Positions 1 through 5,619 of a stretch of DNA of 7,429 nt are shown piece by piece; positions within the stretch are counted from its first letter, which is position 1; the number at the start of each line of letters is the position of its first letter. The translations under genes were made by a program, and so were the position numbers. Under the pieces are notes generated by a model. The model saw only the letters and a list, made by a program, of their open reading frames with translations, did no database searches and was not told where the DNA came from. Source of the stretch: an uncultured Clostridia bacterium (GTDB lineage: Bacteria; Bacillota; Clostridia; Oscillospirales; Acutalibacteraceae); NCBI GenBank assembly GCA_946006915.1, contig CAMFZK010000045.1, positions 1 through 7,429 of the forward strand. Reading direction: 5' to 3'.

Positions 1-43
1 TTCCTCTACGTCTCGTGGGCTCGGAGATGTGTATAAGAGACAG
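1..43 (+). other. Illumina Nextera i7-side adapter (non-genomic)
   Basis: Bases 10-43 match the Nextera read-2 adapter exactly as I know it: GTCTCGTGGGCTCGG at 10-24, then the 19-base Tn5 mosaic end AGATGTGTATAAGAGACAG at 25-43. Bases 2-9, TCCTCTAC, are the i7 index in adapter orientation that I recognise as N712, and the T at base 1 fits the last base of the P7 sequence that precedes the index. This is residual library adapter at a contig end and not DNA of the organism. Genomic sequence starts at base 44. An open frame runs through the adapter from a GTG at 15 and adds the artefact peptide MGSEMCIRDR to the first gene. Confidence 0.98.
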
Positions 44-47
44 ATTT

Positions 48-56
48 AAGGAGGTG
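48..56 (+). promoter_or_regulatory. Ribosome binding site of rpmF
   Basis: AAGGAGGTG is a near-perfect Shine-Dalgarno sequence ending 6 bases before the ATG at 63. It fixes the start of L32 at 63 and rules out the adapter-derived GTG at 15. Confidence 0.93.
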
Positions 57-62
57 CTGAAA

Positions 63-245
63 ATGGCAGTACCAAAGAGAAAACACTCGAAAGCAAGAAG
101 AGACAAAAGAAGAAATAACGTTTGGAAGTTAAGCGCTCCTACTTTAGTAAAGTGCTCTAACTGCGGCGAATACAAACGCCCGCACAGACTTTGCACTGCT
201 TGCGGTCAATATGACGGCCGTGAAGTTGTAAAAGTTGCTGAATAA
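63..245 (+). CDS. rpmF: 50S ribosomal protein L32, zinc-ribbon form
   Basis: This 60-residue protein is a structural component of the large ribosomal subunit. The N-terminus MAVPKRKHSKARRDKRR is the basic, rRNA-binding signature of bL32. The C-terminal half carries a zinc ribbon with C31-x2-C34 and C44-x2-C47, so this is the zinc-dependent (C+) form. Length is normal for the family. The start at 63 is chosen from the L32 N-terminus and the Shine-Dalgarno at 48-56. The 16 extra codons from 15 are adapter. In many bacteria rpmF follows a DUF177 (YceD) gene and precedes plsX. The upstream side is cut off by the contig end and the next gene here is not plsX. A terminator follows 20 bases after the stop. 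Confidence 0.97.
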   Translation: MAVPKRKHSKARRDKRRNNVWKLSAPTLVKCSNCGEYKRPHRLCTACGQYDGREVVKVAE

Positions 246-265
246 TTTGTTTACAAATTGCACAC

Positions 266-304
266 AAAAATCAGAGGGGGAGAATATCCGCCTCTGATTT
301 TTTT
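266..304 (+). terminator. Intrinsic terminator after rpmF
   Basis: A 12-bp stem pairs 266-277 (AAAAATCAGAGG) with 291-302 (CCTCTGATTTTT). The loop is 278-290, which may close further by GG/CC pairing at 279-280 and 288-289. A run of seven T at 298-304 forms the U-tract. The next start codon is only 21 bases past the T run, so any transcript of the downstream operon that starts upstream must read through this hairpin. Confidence 0.9.
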
Positions 305-325
305 AAACAGAAAGGGGATTAAGTT

Positions 326-1636
326 GTGTCTGTTATTATAAAATCGGTGGATTTAAAAAGTCCCGCAGACAAAGCGGGTTTAAAAGAGGGTTATACCCTT
401 ATTTCAATAAACAAAAACGATATAATGGACGTGCTTGATTACCGTTTTTACCAAAACAACACTAAACTTAGAATTGAATATATTGACGACAAGGGTAAAA
501 TAAAACGTAAAAGGATAAAAAAGGAAGATTATGAAGAATTAGGACTTAATTTTGAAACCTATTTAATGGACAAGCAACATTCCTGCCTTAACAAATGCGT
601 TTTTTGCTTTATAGACCAGTTACCCAAAGGTATGCGGGACAGTTTGTACTTTAAGGATGACGATTCACGCCTTTCTTTCCTTTTCGGCAATTATATTACC
701 CTTACAAACATTACCGAACACGAAATTGAACGGATTATTAAAATGCACATAAGCCCCATAAATATTTCGGTGCATACCACTAACCCCGAACTTCGGGTTA
801 AGATGATGAAAAACAAAAATGCCGGAAATGTGCTTTCGGTTATTAAAAGGTTTAACGATGCGGGAATAAAAATTAACTGCCAGTTGGTTTTATGCCCGGG
901 TTATAATGACGGCGAAGAACTTAAAAGAACTTTAAGCGATTTAACCGAACTTCAAAATGCCGAATGTATTGCGGCAGTACCTGTGGGACTTACAAAATAC
1001 CGTGACGGTTTGGCAGAATTAGTTCCCTTTAACCCTAGAACCGCCGCAGAAACCATTGATATTATAGACCGTTACGGTGAAGAATGTATTAAAAAATACG
1101 GTTCTCGGCGTATATATGCTTCGGACGAGTTTTATTTGTTAGCCAAAAGGCAGATGCCCGATGCGGAATATTACGGCGAATTTTTGCAACTTGAAAACGG
1201 CGTGGGATTATGGGCGCTTTTGTTTAAAGAAGCGACCGACGCCATAGCCGAAGAAGAATATAAATTAAACCAAAAACGCAAAATATCTGTTGTAACAGGT
1301 GTTGCGGCTTACCCTTTAATTACGGAAATAGTTGACAAATGCAAACAAAAATGGGATAATTTAGAGTGTAAGGTTTATAAAATTAAAAATAACTTTTTCG
1401 GCGAAAAAATAACCGTAGCAGGTCTTGTTACCGCTACCGATATAAAAGAGCAGTTAAAAGGGGAAATTTTGGGTGAAGAAATGCTTATTCCCGCAGTAAT
1501 GTTAAGAAAAGAAGGGGATATGTTTCTTGACAGTATCACCCTAAACGAATTATCACGGGATTTAGGTGTAAAAATAATTCCCGTTGATAACGACGGTTAT
1601 TCGCTTATTGACGCTTTATTAGGAAAGGAATTATAA
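326..1636 (+). CDS. PDZ / radical SAM / DUF512 protein
   Basis: This is a 436-residue putative radical S-adenosylmethionine enzyme; as far as I know the substrate of this family is unestablished. Residues 1-75 are PDZ-like (SPADKAGLKEGYTLISIN, then a D-x-x-D-Y-R-F segment). The radical SAM motif C87-x3-C91-x2-C94, within HSCLNKCVFCFIDQ, should ligate a 4Fe-4S cluster that cleaves SAM. The C-terminal part from roughly residue 220 resembles DUF512 (VPVGLTKYR, VTGVAAYPLI, VAGLVTATDI). There is no signal peptide or membrane segment, so it should be cytosolic. The start is GTG at 326, 8 bases after AAAGGGG (311-317). Length is normal and the cluster cysteines are intact. It ends 1 nt before der, which suggests translational coupling with the der-plsY-gpsA unit. 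The family call is confident; the function is unknown. Confidence 0.93.
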   Translation: MSVIIKSVDLKSPADKAGLKEGYTLISINKNDIMDVLDYRFYQNNTKLRIEYIDDKGKIKRKRIKKEDYEELGLNFETYLMDKQHSCLNKCVFCFIDQLPKGMRDSLYFKDDDSRLSFLFGNYITLTNITEHEIERIIKMHISPINISVHTTNPELRVKMMKNKNAGNVLSVIKRFNDAGIKINCQLVLCPGYNDGEELKRTLSDLTELQNAECIAAVPVGLTKYRDGLAELVPFNPRTAAETIDIIDRYGEECIKKYGSRRIYASDEFYLLAKRQMPDAEYYGEFLQLENGVGLWALLFKEATDAIAEEEYKLNQKRKISVVTGVAAYPLITEIVDKCKQKWDNLECKVYKIKNNFFGEKITVAGLVTATDIKEQLKGEILGEEMLIPAVMLRKEGDMFLDSITLNELSRDLGVKIIPVDNDGYSLIDALLGKEL

Positions 1637-1637
1637 T

Positions 1638-2960
1638 ATGGCAAAACCTATTGTTGCTGTTGTGGGAAGACCTAATGTAGGTAAATCCACACTTTTTAAC
1701 AAAATAATAGGCAAACGGCTTTCTATTGTGGACGATACACCGGGCGTTACCCGTGACCGTATTTACGGTGACGGCGAATGGCTCGGCAGAAAGATGATGT
1801 TTGTTGATACGGGCGGTATCGAGCCGAAAACCGACGATATTATTTTAAGCAGTATGCGTGCGCAGGCACAACTTGCTATTGATACGGCTTCGGTAATCAT
1901 TTTTGTTACCGATTTAAAGTGCGGTGTAACCGCCGCCGATATGGACGTGGCATCTATGCTGCAAAAAAGCGGAAAACCGATTGTTTTGTGCGTTAATAAG
2001 TGCGATAATATAGGCGATACACCTTTGGAATTTTACGAATTTTATAATTTAGGACTTGGCGACCCTATTGCCGTTTCTTCGGTACACGGTCACGGCACGG
2101 GTGATTTGCTTGATGCCGTTATTGCCCATATTCCGCCCGAAGAATTTGAAACAGAGGACGAAGAAATTATAAATGTTGCCGTAATCGGCAAGCCAAATGC
2201 AGGTAAATCTTCCCTTATTAACCAAATTGCGGGTGAAGAACGCTCTATTGTTTCTAATATTGCGGGTACAACACGTGATGCTATTGACACAAGAATAGAA
2301 AAAAACGGCGTTAAGTATAATTTTATAGATACTGCCGGTCTTCGCCGTAAAAGCAAGGTAGAGGATAAAATAGAAAAATACAGCGTACTGCGTGCTAAAA
2401 TGGCTATTGAACGTGCCGATGTTTGTGTTATTATGATAGACGGAACGGACGGTTTTACCGAACAGGATTCCAAAGTGGCGGGATTGGCACTTGAGGAGGG
2501 TAAAGCCTGCATTATTGCGGTTAATAAGTGGGATGCCGTTGAAAAAGACGGTAAAACAATGGATTCTTTCCGCAAACAACTTATGAACGATTTTTCCTTT
2601 ATGCCTTATGCACCTATTATTTTCATTTCGGCTAAAACGGGACAAAGGGTAGACCGTTTATTTGAGTTAATTAAATACGTAAATGAACAGAACACAATGC
2701 GTATTTCCACCGGCAAACTTAACGATATTTTGGCAGACGCTACCGCACGTGTTCAACCCCCGTCTGACAAGGGTAAACGTCTTAAAATTTACTATATGAC
2801 CCAAGCGTCTACAAAACCGCCTACATTTGTGTGTTTTTGTAATAATGCCGAACTTTTCCATTTTTCGTATCAAAGATATTTAGAAAACCAAATACGGGGT
2901 ATTTTCGGTCTTGAGGGAACCCCCGTAAGGTTTGTTATTCGTGAAAGGGGCGACAAGTAG
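1638..2960 (+). CDS. der: Ribosome biogenesis GTPase Der (EngA)
   Basis: Der is an essential GTPase with two tandem G domains that acts in assembly of the 50S subunit. The protein has 440 residues, normal for the family. The first G domain shows G1 GRPNVGKS (10-17), G3 DTGG (57-60) and G4 NKCD (120-123). The second shows GKPNAGKS (184-191), DTAG (231-234) and NKWD (296-299). Residues from about 350 form the KH-like RNA-binding domain (KIYYMTQ at 383-389), ending in RFVIRERGDK. All nucleotide-binding motifs are intact. The ATG at 1638 follows the previous stop by one base, with AGGAAAGGA at 1621-1629 inside the end of the upstream gene as ribosome binding site. Its stop is again one base before plsY. 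Long antisense open frames over this gene look like codon-bias shadows. Confidence 0.98.
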   Translation: MAKPIVAVVGRPNVGKSTLFNKIIGKRLSIVDDTPGVTRDRIYGDGEWLGRKMMFVDTGGIEPKTDDIILSSMRAQAQLAIDTASVIIFVTDLKCGVTAADMDVASMLQKSGKPIVLCVNKCDNIGDTPLEFYEFYNLGLGDPIAVSSVHGHGTGDLLDAVIAHIPPEEFETEDEEIINVAVIGKPNAGKSSLINQIAGEERSIVSNIAGTTRDAIDTRIEKNGVKYNFIDTAGLRRKSKVEDKIEKYSVLRAKMAIERADVCVIMIDGTDGFTEQDSKVAGLALEEGKACIIAVNKWDAVEKDGKTMDSFRKQLMNDFSFMPYAPIIFISAKTGQRVDRLFELIKYVNEQNTMRISTGKLNDILADATARVQPPSDKGKRLKIYYMTQASTKPPTFVCFCNNAELFHFSYQRYLENQIRGIFGLEGTPVRFVIRERGDK

Positions 2961-2961
2961 T

Positions 2962-3612
2962 ATGGGTATAACCGCAGTTGTTACGGTAATTGCCGCATAT
3001 TTAATCGGAAGTATAAATTTTGCGGTAATTTTTGCCAAAGCATTTGTTAAAAAAGATGTAAGAGAACTAGGAAGCGGTAATGCCGGCGCTACAAATGTTT
3101 TGCGCAACGCAGGACTTTTAGCAGGGGCTTTAACCTTTGTTTTTGACGCTTTAAAAGGTTTTGTCGCAACCTATATGGGCAGGGAAATATTCCGGTATAT
3201 TTCGGAAAATAACGGCGGCGATTGGTCAGCGCCCATTATAGGGGCTTACCTTTGCGGAACGGCTTGTATGTTAGGCCACGTTTTTCCCTTTTTCTTCGAT
3301 TTTAAAGGGGGTAAAGGTGTTGCCACAAGCGTTGGTATTTTTGCGGTATGCTGCCCTGTTGCAATAATCAGCGGAATTGTTGTTTTTGTATTGGTTACTG
3401 CTTTTTCAAAATATGTGTCTTTGGGTTCGGTAATTGCCGCTGTGGTAGTGGTTATAATGGCAATAATTTTTTACGACAAAACGGCATTCATCTTGCCGCA
3501 AATATTGCTTATATTGGCAATGGGTGCTATAGTAATATTAAAACATAAAAGTAACATAAAACGCTTAATTGCGGGAACAGAATCCAAAATAAAAATCGGG
3601 AGGAACGGATAA
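2962..3612 (+). CDS. plsY: Glycerol-3-phosphate acyltransferase PlsY
   Basis: PlsY is the integral membrane enzyme that transfers an acyl group from acyl-phosphate to glycerol-3-phosphate, giving lysophosphatidic acid, the first step of phospholipid synthesis. All three family motifs are visible in the 216-residue protein: GSGNAGATNVLR (37-48), GHVFPFFFDFKGGKGVAT (105-122) and KYVSLGS (150-156). The rest is mostly hydrophobic helices, starting with residues 2-26, and the tail KHKSNIKRLIAGTESK is typical. I choose the ATG at 2962, preceded by AAAGGGG at 2944-2950 (spacing 11, rather long). An in-frame TTG at 2932 would add ten residues but lies inside the end of der without a Shine-Dalgarno. 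The stop shares one base with the gpsA start (TAATG). Confidence 0.96.
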   Translation: MGITAVVTVIAAYLIGSINFAVIFAKAFVKKDVRELGSGNAGATNVLRNAGLLAGALTFVFDALKGFVATYMGREIFRYISENNGGDWSAPIIGAYLCGTACMLGHVFPFFFDFKGGKGVATSVGIFAVCCPVAIISGIVVFVLVTAFSKYVSLGSVIAAVVVVIMAIIFYDKTAFILPQILLILAMGAIVILKHKSNIKRLIAGTESKIKIGRNG

Positions 3613-4595
3613 TGGCTAAAATAACCGTTTTGGGCTCCGGCGGATGGGGTATGGCTTTGGCAATTTCTGCTTTTAATAACCGAAACCAAGTTACCCTTTG
3701 GTCGCCTTTTCAGACGGAAGTTGACCTTCTGAAAGAAAAACGCACCAACGAAAAACTGTTAAGGGGTATTTTTCTGCCCGACGGAATAGAAATCACTACC
3801 GATATGTCGGTTGTGCAGGGAAGTGCCTTAACCATTATTGCAACCCCCTCTACCGTTATTCGTGACGTTGCAAACAAACTTTCAAAGCAAAAAAATATCG
3901 GAATTGTGGTAAATGTTTCAAAAGGCATTGAAAAGGGAAGTTTAAAATTTTTGTCCCAAGTTATAAAGGACGAAATACCCGACGCTACGGTGGTGGCACT
4001 TTCGGGACCCTCCCACGCCGAGGAGGTTGCACGTAATATTCCTACCTCTATTGTTGCCGCTTCGGACTCTTTGGCGGCTTCACAGGTGGTGCAGGATATA
4101 ATGTCAAGCGATACTTTGCGGGTTTATACTTCGGGTGACCTTAAAGGTGCGGAACTTGGCGGTGCTATGAAAAATGTTATTGCCATTGCCGCCGGTTTTT
4201 GTGACGGTTTAGGTTTGGGTGACAATACCAAAGCCGCACTTATTACAAGAGGACTTGCGGAAATGACACGTCTTGGAATTTGTATTGGCGCTAAAGAATA
4301 CACCTTTTCGGGACTTACCGGTATTGGTGACTTGGTTGTAACCTGTACTTCACGTCACAGCCGTAATAACCGTTTTGGCTATAAGGTGGGCAGCGGTTGT
4401 GCAATAGATACCGCCTTGGCAGAAGTCGGCACGGTTGAGGGGTATTACGCTACCGAAATGATTTACAATTTGGGGCAGAAGTATAATGTTGAACTTCCCA
4501 TTGTAAATGAATGTTATGCGGTGCTTTATAAAGGTAAGGACGTAAATCAGTCCGTACCCGATTTAATGCGCAGACCGATTAGAAGTGAAAGATAA
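3612..4595 (+). CDS. gpsA: Glycerol-3-phosphate dehydrogenase [NAD(P)+]
   Basis: GpsA reduces dihydroxyacetone phosphate to sn-glycerol-3-phosphate with NAD(P)H in the cytosol. The product is the acyl acceptor used by PlsY, encoded immediately upstream. The 327 residues show the Rossmann nucleotide-binding loop GSGGWG (8-13), SKG (103-105), SGPSHAEE (131-138), the conserved lysine K187 in GGAMKNV (183-189), GLTGIGDLVVTCTS (234-247) and the SRNNRFG segment (250-256) typical of bacterial GpsA. Length is normal. The ATG overlaps the plsY stop by one base and follows GGGAGG (3598-3603), so translation is probably coupled. It is the last gene of its unit. In many Clostridia this cluster is followed by spoIVA, but here rpmB follows instead. 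Confidence 0.97.
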   Translation: MAKITVLGSGGWGMALAISAFNNRNQVTLWSPFQTEVDLLKEKRTNEKLLRGIFLPDGIEITTDMSVVQGSALTIIATPSTVIRDVANKLSKQKNIGIVVNVSKGIEKGSLKFLSQVIKDEIPDATVVALSGPSHAEEVARNIPTSIVAASDSLAASQVVQDIMSSDTLRVYTSGDLKGAELGGAMKNVIAIAAGFCDGLGLGDNTKAALITRGLAEMTRLGICIGAKEYTFSGLTGIGDLVVTCTSRHSRNNRFGYKVGSGCAIDTALAEVGTVEGYYATEMIYNLGQKYNVELPIVNECYAVLYKGKDVNQSVPDLMRRPIRSER

Positions 4596-4599
4596 TTTC

Positions 4600-4628
4600 A
4601 GTATTTTTAAAAAAATACTTGATTTTTG
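4600..4628 (+). terminator. Weak AT-rich hairpin after gpsA, possible terminator
   Basis: AGTATTTT (4600-4607) pairs with AAAATACT (4612-4619) around a TAAA loop, and is followed by TGATTTTT. The stem has only one G-C pair, so it would be weak. It is the only hairpin with a nearby T-rich tail between gpsA and rpmB, and its right arm abuts the proposed rpmB promoter. Termination here is uncertain. Confidence 0.4.
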
Positions 4629-4647
4629 TAAATCTTTGTGTTAATAT
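4619..4647 (+). promoter_or_regulatory. Probable sigma-A promoter of rpmB with extended -10
   Basis: A -35 box TTGATT (4619-4624) and a -10 box TAATAT (4642-4647) are separated by exactly 17 bases. A TG at 4639-4640 one base before the -10 makes it an extended -10 element. The expected transcription start is near 4654, giving a leader of about 50 bases before the rpmB ATG. The position in the gap after gpsA fits a dedicated promoter for L28. Confidence 0.75.
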
Positions 4648-4662
4648 ATATCTTGCTATGTT

Positions 4663-4681
4663 GTCGGGAAGAATTACCGAC
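4663..4681 (+). other. Hairpin in the rpmB leader
   Basis: GTCGG (4663-4667) pairs with CCGAC (4677-4681) around a nine-base purine-rich loop. It would sit about 10 bases into the predicted transcript and ends 7 bases before the Shine-Dalgarno at 4689-4697. It has no T-tract, so it is not a terminator. It could be a structured leader that affects L28 translation, or a chance hairpin. Only five pairs support it. Confidence 0.4.
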
Positions 4682-4688
4682 TATTAAG

Positions 4689-4697
4689 AAGGAGGTG
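4689..4697 (+). promoter_or_regulatory. Ribosome binding site of rpmB
   Basis: AAGGAGGTG ends 6 bases before the ATG at 4704, the same sequence and spacing as in front of rpmF. It supports the 4704 start over an in-frame GTG at 4638, which lies just upstream of and overlapping the promoter -10 region. Confidence 0.92.
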
Positions 4698-4703
4698 CAG
4701 AAC

Positions 4704-4892
4704 ATGGCTAAATGTGATATCTGCAGTAAAGAAATTGCTTTCGGTATTAAGGTTTCTCACTCACACAGACGTTCAAACAGAACTTGGAAGCCCAACGTAA
4801 AAAAGGTAAAGGCAATTGTGAACGGTTCTCCCCGTCGTATCAATGTTTGCACTCGTTGCTTACGTTCAGGTAAGGTTACCAGAGCTATCTAA
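4704..4892 (+). CDS. rpmB: 50S ribosomal protein L28, four-cysteine form
   Basis: This 62-residue protein is a structural component of the large ribosomal subunit. MAKCDICSKE followed by SHSHRRSNRTWKPN is the recognisable bL28 N-terminus, and the RCLRSGKVTR tail is typical. Two CxxC pairs, C4/C7 and C49/C52, mark the zinc-binding (C+) form found in many Firmicutes. Length is normal. The ATG at 4704 is fixed by the Shine-Dalgarno at 4689-4697 and by the conserved N-terminus. The longer frame from the GTG at 4638 would add 22 residues translated from promoter and leader and should be discarded. The gene has its own probable promoter and is followed by a strong terminator, so it appears to be a monocistronic unit with possible read-through. 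Confidence 0.97.
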   Translation: MAKCDICSKEIAFGIKVSHSHRRSNRTWKPNVKKVKAIVNGSPRRINVCTRCLRSGKVTRAI

Positions 4893-4906
4893 TATTTCTT
4901 ACAAAC

Positions 4907-4933
4907 AAACCCTGAGCAACGCTCAGGGTTTTT
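4907..4933 (+). terminator. Strong intrinsic terminator after rpmB
   Basis: An 11-bp perfect stem pairs AAACCCTGAGC (4907-4917) with GCTCAGGGTTT (4921-4931) around the three-base loop AAC. Five T at 4929-4933 form the U-tract. The start codon of the next gene is only 23 bases past the last T of this run. Confidence 0.93.
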
Positions 4934-4956
4934 GCTTGTTTAGGAGAGGTATGTAT

Positions 4957-5619
4957 ATGATAAAGGCAGTTATTTTTGATTTAGACGGTACACTTGTAAA
5001 TTCGCTTGAAGATTTGGCTATCAGTACAAACTATGCGCTTAAAACTTTTGGATTTCCCACCTATGAAATAGAAAAGTACAAATATTTTGTGGGTGACGGT
5101 ATGCAAAAACTTATTGAACGTGTTATACCCGAAGAAAACCGAAACGCAGAAACCAAAAGTAAAGTTTTTGACTGTTTTTATGAGTATTACAGCGAACACT
5201 ATCTTTATAAAACCTACGCTTATGACGGAATAAAAGCGGTGCTTGATGCCCTTAAAAATCACGATATTAAAATTGCCGTTGTTTCCAACAAAGCAGACCA
5301 AATGGCAAAAGTTGTGGTTGAAAAAATTTTCGGTAACAGGTTTTGTCTTGTTGCGGGCAAAAAGCAAGGATACCCCCCTAAACCCGACCCTAAACTTACA
5401 CTCGAAGTAATTGATATATTAGGTGTAAAACCGAGCGAATGTGCTTTTGTGGGTGATTCGGGAATGGATATGGCGGTAGCAGGTAACAGCGGCTGCATTG
5501 CCGTAGGGGTTACTTGGGGTTTTAGAACGGTAGACGAATTAAAACAAAACGGCGCAAAATTTTTGCTTAATACCCCAAATGAAATTATTAAACTTGTTGA
5601 GGATATAAATAATGGATAA
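4957..5619 (+). CDS. HAD-family phosphatase, phosphoglycolate phosphatase-like
   Basis: This 220-residue cytosolic hydrolase of the haloacid dehalogenase superfamily resembles Gph (phosphoglycolate phosphatase), but this subfamily is promiscuous and the substrate cannot be read from sequence. Motif I is DLDGT (8-12), with D8 the expected nucleophile and D10 the acid/base. Motif II is SNK (110-112), motif III is K142 in PKPDP (141-145), and motif IV is GDSGMDM (166-172). Residues about 15-85 form the helical cap of a subfamily IA enzyme. I choose the ATG at 4957, which is 7 bases after AGAGG in TAGGAGAGGT. The ATG at 4951 would add only Met-Tyr and has poorer spacing. An upstream extension into rpmB is a frame shadow. 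The gene overlaps the transporter by 8 bases. A 5'-nucleotidase or PpaX-like role is an alternative. Confidence 0.93.
   Translation: MIKAVIFDLDGTLVNSLEDLAISTNYALKTFGFPTYEIEKYKYFVGDGMQKLIERVIPEENRNAETKSKVFDCFYEYYSEHYLYKTYAYDGIKAVLDALKNHDIKIAVVSNKADQMAKVVVEKIFGNRFCLVAGKKQGYPPKPDPKLTLEVIDILGVKPSECAFVGDSGMDMAVAGNSGCIAVGVTWGFRTVDELKQNGAKFLLNTPNEIIKLVEDINNG

Noticed and set aside
15..62. N-terminal extension of L32 beginning MGSEMCIRDR
   Set aside because: It is translated from Nextera adapter. The true L32 start at 63 has a strong Shine-Dalgarno and the conserved MAVPKRK N-terminus.
2049..2645. Long antisense open frames (198 and 161 codons) within der
   Set aside because: They lie wholly opposite intact GTPase motifs, have no recognisable domain or ribosome binding site, and are explained by the codon bias of der.
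4638..4703. Longer L28 start at the GTG at 4638
   Set aside because: It overlaps the promoter -10 region and lacks a Shine-Dalgarno. The family N-terminus begins at 4704.
4981..5367. Antisense open frame of 128 codons within the phosphatase gene
   Set aside because: The sense strand encodes all four HAD motifs. The antisense product is low-complexity, rich in F, K, N and V, with no family resemblance.
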